Positions 1-6,276 of a stretch of DNA of 6,426 nucleotides are shown here, in pieces. This DNA comes from Planctomycetota bacterium. Its GTDB lineage: Bacteria; Planctomycetota; Brocadiia; Brocadiales; Bathyanammoxibiaceae. Where the stretch lies: the NCBI GenBank assembly GCA_030598065.1, contig JAUVQR010000089.1, positions 1 to 6,426 on the forward strand. Direction: 5' to 3'. The position numbers and the translations under genes are program-made. The stretch's first letter is position 1. Every line of letters starts with the position of its first letter. The notes under the pieces are model-generated. The model saw nothing but the letters and a program-made list of their open reading frames with translations. It did no database searches and was not told the origin of the DNA.

Positions 1-1062
1 GAAAGCATACCGTACGTGATAGTCGGCTCTGTAGAGTTCTATAAACGGGCGGAGATTAAAGACCTCCTTGCACATCTTAAGCTACTGATAAATCCCGACG
101 ATCAGGTCGCGTTTGACAGGATAATCAATGTACCGCACAGGGGCATCGGCAAGACGTCCCACACCAGGCTGAAGGATTGGGCGAAGGCGGATGGAAAGCA
201 TCTACTCGACGCCAGCGCCGATGAAATCCCCGGGATACGAGGCAAGGCGGCCAAGGGACTCAGCTCATTCGCCGGGATGTTCTCACGGCTGAAGCGTCTC
301 CCTGAATATCCGGTTGCCGCCCTGATGACGGCGGTACTTGCCGAGACCAAGTACGTCTCGTACTTGGAGGAATCACTGGGCGAAAGGGCCCTTGAGAAGA
401 TGGCAAACGTTGACGAATTGGTGAACGCGGCGGAGGAATACGACCGGGAGAACCCGGAGGGTTCACTGAGCGACTTTTTGGAGCGGGTTGCCCTTGTGCA
501 GGACATAGACGCCTGGGATAACGGGGCCGACGCGGTAGCGCTGATGACACTGCACGCGGCAAAGGGCCTAGAGTTCCCGGTAGTATTCATATGCGGGCTT
601 GAGGAGGGTTTATTGCCGCATACCCAGTCAATGCAAACCGAGGCAGAGGTCGAGGAAGAACGGCGGTTGTTCTTTGTGGGCATCACAAGGGCCGAGGAGG
701 AACTTGTCATCACATACGTAAGAAGGCGCTCACGGTTCGGTATGGTCGTGCCCGCCCTGCCGTCACGATTTCTTGAGGAACTTCCGAAAGACGTTGTAAC
801 GGAAGAAGACAAGACGTCCACATATGTTGGCCTGATACGTGAGCATGCGTCTGAGTATGACCCTGTGCGCTATCACGCCGACGAATTGCCCGTTGACAGC
901 AACGTCCCCATGCCCGGTGAAAGTGTCAGGCATCCCAGTTTCGGAGTCGGACAGGTGATAGAGATACAGGGCTACGGACAGTCACTAATGGCTGTAGTGG
1001 ATTTCCGGGCGGGCAGAAAGACCCTGCTACTGGAATATGCCCGGCTGCAGAGGCTGGGGTAA
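1..1062 (+). CDS. uvrD: UvrD/PcrA-type ATP-dependent DNA helicase, C-terminal part (5' truncated by window)
   Basis: This is the C-terminal part of a superfamily 1A 3'-5' DNA helicase, a family that unwinds DNA in nucleotide excision and mismatch repair and clears blocked replication forks. The frame is open from base 1, so the GTG at 16 is an internal codon. About 353 residues are visible of a family usually 650-780 long; the Walker A, Walker B and 1A/2A domains lie upstream of the window. Near the start, GSVEFYKRAEIKD matches the conserved family segment GG..F..R.EIKD. Motif V is TLHAAKGLEFPVVF (bases about 547-588). Motif VI is EEERRLFFVGITRA, with the arginine finger in the GITRA segment (about 688). 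The last 50 residues (VRHPSFGVGQVIEI onward) match the Tudor-like domain that lets PcrA/UvrD bind RNA polymerase. The stop is TAA at 1060-1062. The family is certain; the choice between UvrD and PcrA naming is not decidable here. Confidence 0.95.
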   Translation, partial: ESIPYVIVGSVEFYKRAEIKDLLAHLKLLINPDDQVAFDRIINVPHRGIGKTSHTRLKDWAKADGKHLLDASADEIPGIRGKAAKGLSSFAGMFSRLKRLPEYPVAALMTAVLAETKYVSYLEESLGERALEKMANVDELVNAAEEYDRENPEGSLSDFLERVALVQDIDAWDNGADAVALMTLHAAKGLEFPVVFICGLEEGLLPHTQSMQTEAEVEEERRLFFVGITRAEEELVITYVRRRSRFGMVVPALPSRFLEELPKDVVTEEDKTSTYVGLIREHASEYDPVRYHADELPVDSNVPMPGESVRHPSFGVGQVIEIQGYGQSLMAVVDFRAGRKTLLLEYARLQRLG

Positions 1063-1098
1063 GACTCATGTCAGTAGACAGTTACTCCAGATAGCAGG

Positions 1099-1126
1099 TT
1101 GACAAACCGGCTTGAAGATGTATACT
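1099..1126 (+). promoter_or_regulatory. Sigma-70-type promoter of the coiled-coil/FxLYD gene
   Basis: A perfect -35 box TTGACA (1099-1104) is followed after 16 bp by TATACT (1121-1126), a 5/6 match to the -10 consensus. The predicted start of transcription is near 1132-1134, giving a leader of about 50 nt before the ATG at 1183. The site lies after the helicase stop codon and points at the next gene, so that gene is probably transcribed independently of the helicase. The assignment rests on sequence match and placement only. Confidence 0.75.
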
Positions 1127-1132
1127 CGCAAT

Positions 1133-1144
1133 ATAAACGTTTAT
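1133..1144. promoter_or_regulatory. 12 bp perfect palindrome at predicted transcription start (candidate operator)
   Basis: ATAAACGTTTAT reads identically on both strands and begins 7 bp after the -10 box, directly over the predicted +1 site. Dyads in this position are typical of repressor binding sites. It is followed by GTTTAC, so GTTTA occurs twice in quick succession. No regulator gene is present in the window, and an AT-rich 12-mer palindrome can arise by chance, so the role is inferred. Confidence 0.4.
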
Positions 1145-1167
1145 GTTTACTTGGAAGGACCTTATAC

Positions 1168-1173
1168 AAAGGA
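1168..1173 (+). promoter_or_regulatory. Ribosome binding site that fixes the start at 1183
   Basis: AAAGGA lies 9 nt before ATG 1183 and supports that start over the in-frame TTG at 1099. An upstream CCTT (1160-1163) could pair with AAGG (1169-1172) across a 5 nt loop and partly mask the site, but a 4 bp stem is weak. Confidence 0.6.
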
Positions 1174-1182
1174 TGCTGTGGT

Positions 1183-2238
1183 ATGAGAGGTACGCACACG
1201 TTATCTATAGTCCTGCTGTCCCTGGTCCTCTTTACGGGGGCTTCGAAAGAAGACGTAACGAAGGGCCTGAGCACGTTTGAGCGCTCCCTGACGGAGTGGA
1301 TGCGCTCTATGGAAACATTGCACACTAGGCTAGACGCGCTGGAAAAGAAGATAGATAAAGATACGGGGGTAAGCCCCGAGCTTACCAACACGCTTCGTGA
1401 GATAGCCGACAGCGTGGGAGAGCTGCACAAGAACATGACAAAGTTTAATACGCGTCTAACCAGGATAGAAGACAGCCTGGGTGGGGCCGCCGCCGAGAAC
1501 CCGATGATAACCTTTGGTCGTACACTGGACATACTCAAGAAAAACCTGGCCTCTCTGGGGAAGAAGGTGGATGACCAGGCGGCCCTGTCGGCAGTGCTTG
1601 CGAATAGATACGCCGATTTCATGAGGCCGCTGGACCCCATAAAAGAGACGCTGCGCAGACATAAGGAGACTCTCGACGACCTGACAAAGATGACGACAGA
1701 CGAAGGCGAAAAAATAGGTGCGCTGGAGTCTTTGCTGGCAGACAGGTTGTCCGTTCTTGATGACTTTCTGAGCTCCACCGAAGCGCAGGGAAAAACGTTG
1801 GACATACTTGTTCAGAGGGTTGGAAACATAGAGAGTAACACCGGCATTACACCACCGGAGGAGCTGTTTACGGAGGCTGAGGCTGAAGAGGTGGCAATGG
1901 AGGCCGAAGCGGAGGCCGCCCGGCCGAAGACGCCTGAAGAAGAGGGATACGAAGGGGTTGGAGAAGGATTCTACGTCCGGGACGTCCGGTTTAAGCGTTT
2001 CGGGTCCTCGGCAAAGGTTACCGGTGAGATCAAGAACCTCTCAGACTCAGACTACCAGATAGCCATCTTTAACCTAATGGTCTACAACCTGGATAACGTG
2101 CTCGTGTCAGACCACGACTTCACTATTAAGGGCATAAAGAGGGGTGGGATTAAGAAGTTCAGAGAGACCCCGACCGGAGTTGATCCGGGAAACATAAGTA
2201 AGTACGTCGTACGCTTTAAGAGAACGACGCAATTTTAA
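1183..2238 (+). CDS. Exported coiled-coil protein with C-terminal FxLYD-like domain
   Basis: The predicted protein has 351 residues and I do not recognise a named family for the whole. The start at 1183 is chosen because it has a good Shine-Dalgarno site and begins directly with a signal peptide: MRGTH, a hydrophobic core at about residues 7-18 (LSIVLLSLVLF), then TGASKED. There is no lipobox cysteine, so cleavage by signal peptidase I near residue 20 is likely; an uncleaved anchor is possible. Residues about 24-220 are almost wholly charged helix with heptad-like Leu/Ile spacing, suggesting a long coiled coil with breaks near 60-65, 100-108 and 145-152. TLDIL occurs twice (114-118 and 205-209), hinting at internal repetition. 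Residues 225-258 are a Glu/Ala-rich linker. Residues 262-347 look like a beta-sandwich of the FxLYD type (VTGEIKNLSDSDYQIAIF, then LMVYNLDNVLVS), usually found in cell-envelope proteins. It has its own promoter. The likely place of action is the periplasm or envelope; the function is unknown. Confidence 0.8.
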   Translation: MRGTHTLSIVLLSLVLFTGASKEDVTKGLSTFERSLTEWMRSMETLHTRLDALEKKIDKDTGVSPELTNTLREIADSVGELHKNMTKFNTRLTRIEDSLGGAAAENPMITFGRTLDILKKNLASLGKKVDDQAALSAVLANRYADFMRPLDPIKETLRRHKETLDDLTKMTTDEGEKIGALESLLADRLSVLDDFLSSTEAQGKTLDILVQRVGNIESNTGITPPEELFTEAEAEEVAMEAEAEAARPKTPEEEGYEGVGEGFYVRDVRFKRFGSSAKVTGEIKNLSDSDYQIAIFNLMVYNLDNVLVSDHDFTIKGIKRGGIKKFRETPTGVDPGNISKYVVRFKRTTQF

Positions 2239-2243
2239 AGACG

Positions 2244-2295
2244 CAATCCGCGTGATTGAGTCCTTCAACAACTTCTGTTGCCGGTTCGCCCCGGC
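2244..2295. other. Three consecutive short stem-loops in the convergent intergenic region
   Basis: The junction between two convergent genes carries three adjacent inverted repeats: CAATC/GATTG (2244-2248 with 2254-2258), CAACA/TGTTG (2266-2270 with 2276-2280) and GCCGG/CCGGC (2280-2284 with 2291-2295). Each has a 5 bp stem and a 5-6 nt loop. None has a clear T-run after it on either strand. They begin 5 nt after the stop codon of the coiled-coil gene and may act as 3'-end structure or weak termination signals for its transcript. Confidence 0.4.
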
Positions 2296-2297
2296 GC

Positions 2298-2320
2298 CAA
2301 CCCCCGTTTTTCGAGGGGTG
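2298..2320. terminator. Possible hairpin terminator between convergent genes
   Basis: ACCCC (2300-2304) pairs with GGGGT (2315-2319). The stem extends inwards by C2305-G2313 and G2306-C2312, with A2314 bulged, and closes on a five-T loop (2307-2311). It lies 5 nt beyond the stop codon of the minus-strand propeller gene and 61 nt beyond that of the plus-strand gene. The GC-rich stem fits a terminator, but neither strand has the usual T-tract after the stem, so intrinsic termination is uncertain. Confidence 0.35.
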
Positions 2321-2324
2321 CAAT

Positions 2325-3824
2325 CTAGGGCTGCGGCTGTCCGGCCTGCTGTTTCTGCTCCGGTTCCGCTGCCGTACTTGCCTGCGCTTCATCCATCTCT
2401 CTAACACCGGTTATGATGTCACTCTCGAGCTTCTTTATTGCGGGCAGCGCCAACTCAGCGTTAGACATCTGGGCGCTACCATCAATCATCTCCTGCAGGA
2501 GGAGTTCCATCCGCCGTATTACGGACTTCCTGAAGGTCTTCGAAAGGCGTTTGGGGTCTATCTCTTTTACGTCAGAGAGAAGCAGCTCATCGTCGTCATA
2601 CAAATCAAACTCGACGTGTATCTTATAAATCTTTACCGACAAGGCCTTGTCCTTTTGCATTTGCGCAGCCAGGCAGGGGGGGCACATGAGGGTTGGGGAC
2701 CCAACGAGCCAGCTGCCCGTCGACAAATCCCACTTCAATGTGCCGTCAGGGCTTAAGGCGTACAGCTTATTGTCTCCAGAGCCGACGTATATCGTCCCGT
2801 CGTCACCAATGGCGGGCGAAGAGCGTATCGCCTCTCCAGTCTTAAACTCCCATTCCTTCGCGCCGACCTGGTTTATCGCGTACAGTCTGCCGTCGATAGA
2901 GCCGACCAGAATCGTCCCGTCCTCGGCTATTACCGGGGACGATTCTATCATGTCCTTCGTCTGGAATTTCCATTTGAGGCGGCCCTTTTTAGTTATCGCG
3001 TAAAGATGGCCGTCAAGGGAAGCCGCGTAAATTGTGCCGTCTTCTCCTATTGCAGGGGTGGAAGTTATCTGCCACTCGGTACTGAACTTCCATTCCATCC
3101 TTCCTTCGCGGTCTAGTGCGTAAAGGTTACCGTCGCTAGAGCCAAGATAAATGGTGTCGTCTTCCCCGATAACGGCTGAGGAGCGCACCCAGTCGCCCGC
3201 GTTAAAACTCCACAACAATATACCTTCAGGGTGTAGTGCATAAAGCTTGTAATCATCAGAGCCAATGTATATCGTCCCGTCGGTGCCTATTGTTGGAGAG
3301 GAATACAGGTTGTCTTCCATACGAAACGTCCACTTTAGCTCTCCGTCCGGATTGAGGGCAAAGAGGATGCTGCTGCCGCCTATGTATATATCGCCGTTCC
3401 TGGCTACGGTCGGAGAGTTATATATGGGCCAGCCGGTATTAAAGGTCCATTTTAATTCACCCTCCGGGCTGATTGCGTAGAGCTTATGGTCACCGGCACC
3501 TACGTAGATGCTCCCGTCCATTCCAAGTGCCGGGGTAGTCTCGATCCCCGCGCCAGCCTTAAAACGCCACTTCAGGTCGCCGTTAGAGCCCACGGCATAA
3601 AGGTGTGCATCCAACGAGCCGACGTAAATTATGTTCGTTATGTCTTCCGGAGGTATGTTTGCCGCACCGCTCAGCAGTCCGGGATGCTGGACATTACCGG
3701 TATGATGTAGGTCGCGCTGAAACATCGGCCACGGCGCCACTCCGGTCCTCGCATGGCAGATGTCTGGAAATGAGAGAAGCAAGGATAAGGACAGGGAGAG
3801 GAGCAAAGTTGTATACCTATGCAT
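2325..3824 (-). CDS. Secreted eight-repeat PQQ-like (BamB-like) beta-propeller protein with CPPC C-terminal extension
   Basis: The predicted protein has 499 residues. A signal peptide (MHRYTTLLLS, then a Leu/Ser-rich core to about 18) ends at CHA, with likely signal peptidase I cleavage after Ala25; PDIC does not fit a lipobox. PWPMFQRDLHHTGN (31-44) is the conserved entry motif of PQQ-like propellers. Eight repeats follow, beginning at residues 66, 106, 146, 185, 225, 265, 305 and 345. The period is 40, except that the third is one residue short. The consensus is IYVGS.D..LYAL...G.LKW.F.TG..I.SSP.IG.DGT. Eight repeats fit an eight-bladed propeller such as BamB or the quinoprotein dehydrogenases, but no enzyme domain or quinone-pocket disulphide is evident, so a binding or scaffolding role is more likely than catalysis. 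From residue 381 (CPPC) the repeats stop. A roughly 115-residue extension follows: a strand-like stretch (395-408), charged helices (about 425-475) and a Gln/Glu/Pro/Ala-rich tail. It lies 104 bp downstream of the SPFH pair on the same strand and may share its transcript. The natural ligand is unknown. Confidence 0.88.
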   Translation of the reverse strand: MHRYTTLLLSLSLSLLLSFPDICHARTGVAPWPMFQRDLHHTGNVQHPGLLSGAANIPPEDITNIIYVGSLDAHLYAVGSNGDLKWRFKAGAGIETTPALGMDGSIYVGAGDHKLYAISPEGELKWTFNTGWPIYNSPTVARNGDIYIGGSSILFALNPDGELKWTFRMEDNLYSSPTIGTDGTIYIGSDDYKLYALHPEGILLWSFNAGDWVRSSAVIGEDDTIYLGSSDGNLYALDREGRMEWKFSTEWQITSTPAIGEDGTIYAASLDGHLYAITKKGRLKWKFQTKDMIESSPVIAEDGTILVGSIDGRLYAINQVGAKEWEFKTGEAIRSSPAIGDDGTIYVGSGDNKLYALSPDGTLKWDLSTGSWLVGSPTLMCPPCLAAQMQKDKALSVKIYKIHVEFDLYDDDELLLSDVKEIDPKRLSKTFRKSVIRRMELLLQEMIDGSAQMSNAELALPAIKKLESDIITGVREMDEAQASTAAEPEQKQQAGQPQP

Positions 3825-3827
3825 TAT

Positions 3828-3833
3828 CCCTCC
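3828..3833 (-). promoter_or_regulatory. Ribosome binding site of the propeller gene, with short spacing
   Basis: On the minus strand GGAGGG lies only 3 nt before the ATG at 3824. The spacing is shorter than the usual 5-9 nt, but the ATG leads straight into a convincing signal peptide. The next in-frame alternative, a TTG at about 3806, would give a shorter signal peptide with no basic N-terminus. Confidence 0.5.
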
Positions 3834-3848
3834 GCGTTAAAGGCTGGA

Positions 3849-3862
3849 CGCATAAGAATGCG
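3849..3862. other. Small hairpin in the leader between the SPFH and propeller genes
   Basis: CGCAT (3849-3853) and ATGCG (3858-3862) form a 5 bp stem with a 4 nt loop, within the 104 bp gap upstream of the propeller gene. A second, weaker inverted repeat, CCTT/AAGG, lies at 3904-3919. Neither is followed by a T-tract on the minus strand, so read-through from the SPFH genes remains plausible. The structures could instead be processing or pausing sites. Confidence 0.3.
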
Positions 3863-3928
3863 GGCAATCAGGTTTTCCGAGGATATCCAGCGGAACTATT
3901 ACGCCTTGCCCCGGTAAGGTTGAACTTA

Positions 3929-5065
3929 CTACTCCTTTTCAGGTGCGGCACCGAACTTCAGGACCATCTCTTCTATGTCAAGCATGTCCACCCGTTGTGT
4001 GGTGAACTCCAGGTATCCCAGATTAATGTTCTTAGCAGCTTCAAGCGCCACTATCAGGTCTCCTCCGACGCCTATCATGGCGGCACGTCGCAGGTTCTCT
4101 CCCTCGGCCCTCGCCTTTCTGACAAGCAGGTCGCCGGCGGCTGCGCGCTCCTGGTAATAACGGTCCGCGCCGGCCTTTTTTTCAATCAGGTACTTGTTCG
4201 CGGCCGCCATAAGCTCAGCTATGCGCTGGTTTACCAGGGCCTCGAGTATGGTGAACTTCGCTATCCTGTCACCTTCGATCCTCTCCACCCAGGCCTCGGT
4301 GTCTGCGTCAATAATGTTTGTAATACCCCTGTAATCCGCGGCTTTACCTTTTGATATATTGAGGAGGATGTCCAGCTCGGCCAGTTTGACGTTCTTAATC
4401 TTCCTGTCCAGTTTGGGGTCGAACTTGAGGTCCAGCAGCAGCACGTCAATTATGTCCAGGAAACGTGGGTCCATCCTTTTTTGAAGTTCCTTCAATGCCT
4501 GCTTTGCACGCTTACGTTTTTCATATGGGTCGTACAGGTGTTTCTCAGTCATTTTTCCGAAGACACTTCGGGCAACGTCGACGGTCTCGTTTTTGAGTAT
4601 TATCTTATAACGGACCCTTTCTTTAACGGTCTTCTTGGCCTTCTTGGGTTCGTATGCGGCGGCGCCGGGACCCAGCAACTTTCTTAGCTTCCAGGCGGAG
4701 CCCCTGCGTATCTTGTACTTGATAATCAACTCTACACTTACGTCATAGTCGTCCATCGTCCTTACCTGAATCGGCTCCATGCGCCTGCCCGCTATCTTGT
4801 CGGTGGTCATGTTCATTGTCTGGACGGTTGCGTTATAGCGGTCCCAATAATCCACGATGGGGATGCCCCTGTGCCACCCGACAAAATAGTCCTGCTCGAC
4901 AACACCCCGTGAGAAATCAGTGATTCCCACAGGCCATACCTTCGTCCACACACCAATCTCTTCCACGTAGACCTTGAATATGCAAAACGGGACTACGACA
5001 CTGAAGAATATGATGAAGAATCCTATAGTACCGCCGTAGAGGTATAAATCTTTCTTGGAAGCCAT
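3929..5065 (-). CDS. SPFH/band-7 (prohibitin/HflK-HflC-like) membrane protein, second of the pair
   Basis: The predicted protein has 378 residues. A short basic N-terminus (MASKKDL) precedes one transmembrane helix at about residues 11-31 (GGTIGFFIIFFSVVVPFCIF). The SPFH domain runs from about 33 to 240; it contains GVWTKVWPVG, a GWHRGIPIVDYWDRY stretch that matches the pGxh..iP..d segment of the family, and the strands VRTMDDYDVSVELIIKYKI. A helical segment (about 250-330, Ala/Glu/Arg-rich) follows, then a C-terminal segment GGDLIVALEAAKNINLGY typical of prohibitin and flotillin-type proteins. A single N-terminal anchor with a basic cytosolic end would put the SPFH domain on the outer side of the cytoplasmic membrane, as in HflK/HflC. 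It starts 14 bp after the other SPFH gene, with no promoter between, so co-translation and hetero-oligomer formation are likely. The linker around residues 132-165 (GPGAAAYEPKKAKK) is lysine-rich. The family is clear, but orthology to HflK or HflC cannot be settled, and no FtsH gene is nearby. Confidence 0.88.
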   Translation of the reverse strand: MASKKDLYLYGGTIGFFIIFFSVVVPFCIFKVYVEEIGVWTKVWPVGITDFSRGVVEQDYFVGWHRGIPIVDYWDRYNATVQTMNMTTDKIAGRRMEPIQVRTMDDYDVSVELIIKYKIRRGSAWKLRKLLGPGAAAYEPKKAKKTVKERVRYKIILKNETVDVARSVFGKMTEKHLYDPYEKRKRAKQALKELQKRMDPRFLDIIDVLLLDLKFDPKLDRKIKNVKLAELDILLNISKGKAADYRGITNIIDADTEAWVERIEGDRIAKFTILEALVNQRIAELMAAANKYLIEKKAGADRYYQERAAAGDLLVRKARAEGENLRRAAMIGVGGDLIVALEAAKNINLGYLEFTTQRVDMLDIEEMVLKFGAAPEKE

Positions 5066-5079
5066 ATGGTTATCTCACA

Positions 5080-6222
5080 TTACGGCCTTTCTTCGCCCGC
5101 AGCGGTGGCCGGCCTCTGGATTTCCAGTTCTCTTTCCCTCAGCAACTGTGGAATCTCTCTGTCAGCCTTCAGGACCGGTGTCCCCTGTATCTGCGCCTCT
5201 CTAAGCCTCTTGGCATACTCGAACTTGACAAGCTGGCGGCCTCCCTCTCGTTCAAGGGCACGGCGCAATGCAAGAACACCTCCAGCCTCGGCCTTCTTCT
5301 CTGCAAGGACCGCTATTGACTGCTGCCTCAACCTCTCAAACTCGGCATCGCCCTCGATGGTGACCTTCCTGTAATAGGCGTCTCCGTCACGCCGCTTCTG
5401 CTCCGCCCTGGCGTCCGCCTCCAGTTCGCGCCTGTTAAGGTCGCCCCTGTATCTAGATACCTCCGTGTCCATCCTCCTGCCTTCTTCAATCTTGACGCGC
5501 CTTCTGTTCTCCCTGGCCGCCTCGGCCCTGTCTATCTGCACCTCGACCTCTTTATCGGCAAGCCTTCTTGCCAGGATCTTTTCCCAGTACTCCTGATAGT
5601 AACGGTAGTCCAGCACGTTTATAGCGGTTATCTTGATGCCCCGGGGCTCTATGACGTCATTTATCTCTTTTATGGCCTGCTGCGCCTTTCTGTCGCGCTT
5701 GGCTGAATTCGGGAAGTCTTCAATCAGCAGTTCGCCCATATTGTATCTGAGTACGGCCCTTATGTAATCAAAGGTCCATTTCACCTTATACGCCTTTCCA
5801 GGACCGGAATCTTGAATAACAAAGGAAGCCATATCAGGAATCATCACGTAGCGAATCAGGAGGTCCAGAGACACGTCACCGCCGTCTATGGACTTGACCC
5901 ATAATGCGTTGCCCTTCGGATAGTTAGGGGTAATATTGTCAGAGGATAGGCGGAGAACCTGTTCTTCCTTGTCGAGTATGTAGACATCCTGCAGGATGGG
6001 AATGTATATGATTACACCTGCACGGTCTATTCCCTTCACGCTCCCGGTAAGGTTGTTTACCACTACACCTACTTCAGAGGGCTTTACGTTGAAGTACCCC
6101 AGGTTTCTTACCACAAAAAAGGACCCTACACCCAGCGACACCATAATAGCGGATATGATAATTATCCACTTTACCGATATGCGCCGCCTGAACCTACGTC
6201 TACCCTCGAAGTCTTTTCGCAT
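5080..6222 (-). CDS. SPFH/band-7 (HflK/HflC-like) membrane protein, first of the pair
   Basis: The predicted protein has 380 residues, nearly the same length as its partner. The N-terminus is strongly basic (nine Arg/Lys in the first 18 residues) and is followed by one transmembrane helix at about 19-39 (WIIIISAIMVSLGVGSFFVV). The positive-inside rule places the rest outside the cytoplasm. The SPFH domain spans about 43-210: VKPSEVGVVVNNLTG, RAGVIIYIPILQDVYILDK, DVSLDLLIRYVM and a final PRGIKITAINVLDY strand that matches the GI.i..v.i.d signature of HflC and stomatin. A long, highly charged helix (about 214-345, many Arg/Glu) should form the coiled-coil stalk, followed by a Pro/Ala/Glu tail. 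The start at 6222 has a GAAGGA site 4 nt upstream. A consensus promoter precedes it. In the family such pairs form ring- or cage-like assemblies that modulate membrane proteases or membrane domains. The partner protease is not seen here. Confidence 0.88.
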   Translation of the reverse strand: MRKDFEGRRRFRRRISVKWIIIISAIMVSLGVGSFFVVRNLGYFNVKPSEVGVVVNNLTGSVKGIDRAGVIIYIPILQDVYILDKEEQVLRLSSDNITPNYPKGNALWVKSIDGGDVSLDLLIRYVMIPDMASFVIQDSGPGKAYKVKWTFDYIRAVLRYNMGELLIEDFPNSAKRDRKAQQAIKEINDVIEPRGIKITAINVLDYRYYQEYWEKILARRLADKEVEVQIDRAEAARENRRRVKIEEGRRMDTEVSRYRGDLNRRELEADARAEQKRRDGDAYYRKVTIEGDAEFERLRQQSIAVLAEKKAEAGGVLALRRALEREGGRQLVKFEYAKRLREAQIQGTPVLKADREIPQLLRERELEIQRPATAAGEERP

Positions 6223-6226
6223 GGTT

Positions 6227-6232
6227 TCCTTC
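6227..6232 (-). promoter_or_regulatory. Ribosome binding site of the first SPFH gene
   Basis: GAAGGA on the minus strand lies 4 nt before ATG 6222. It supports that start, which is also the first in-frame ATG downstream of the promoter. Confidence 0.6.
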
Positions 6233-6276
6233 TAGGTTCCCAAGATAAAGACATGGATGTATTTTCCTAACGTTCT

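Noticed and set aside
102..821. 239-codon open frame antisense to the helicase
   Set aside because: It lies wholly opposite a gene with clear helicase motifs, is Ser-rich in the way antisense frames of such genes are, and resembles no protein family I know.
1069..1080. Terminator directly after the helicase gene
   Set aside because: TGTC/GACA gives only a 4 bp stem with a 4 nt loop and no following T-run.
1099..1182. Upstream in-frame TTG start for the coiled-coil protein
   Set aside because: The TTG is the first half of the promoter -35 box, the extra 28 residues would put a charged, Cys-containing stretch before the signal peptide, and ATG 1183 has a proper ribosome binding site.
1071..1805. 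244-codon minus-strand open frame opposite the coiled-coil gene
   Set aside because: It crosses the plus-strand promoter and leader, has Ser/Arg-rich shadow composition and no ribosome binding site that I could see.
2640..2690. Thioredoxin/TlpA active site at the CPPC motif of the propeller protein
   Set aside because: WCPPC is common in TlpA-like proteins, but here the Trp is replaced by Met, the preceding sequence is a propeller blade rather than the thioredoxin strand-helix-strand, and no cis-Pro region is evident.
2256..2756. 166-codon plus-strand open frame beginning in the convergent junction
   Set aside because: Most of it is antisense to the C-terminal part of the propeller gene, and the residues show no domain pattern.
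2325..3824. PQQ-dependent alcohol or glucose dehydrogenase
   Set aside because: The repeats are of the PQQ-like class, but the protein is shorter than these enzymes, lacks their adjacent-cysteine disulphide over the quinone, and has no haem-binding CxxCH.
3825..3928. Separate promoter for the propeller gene
   Set aside because: The best -35/-10 pair I found on the minus strand (TTCAAC, 17 bp, TAATAG) matches consensus at only 3 of 6 positions in each box.
3605..4354. 249-codon plus-strand open frame spanning the propeller start and the second SPFH gene
   Set aside because: It runs across two well-supported genes and their intergenic gap on the opposite strand and shows no recognisable motif.
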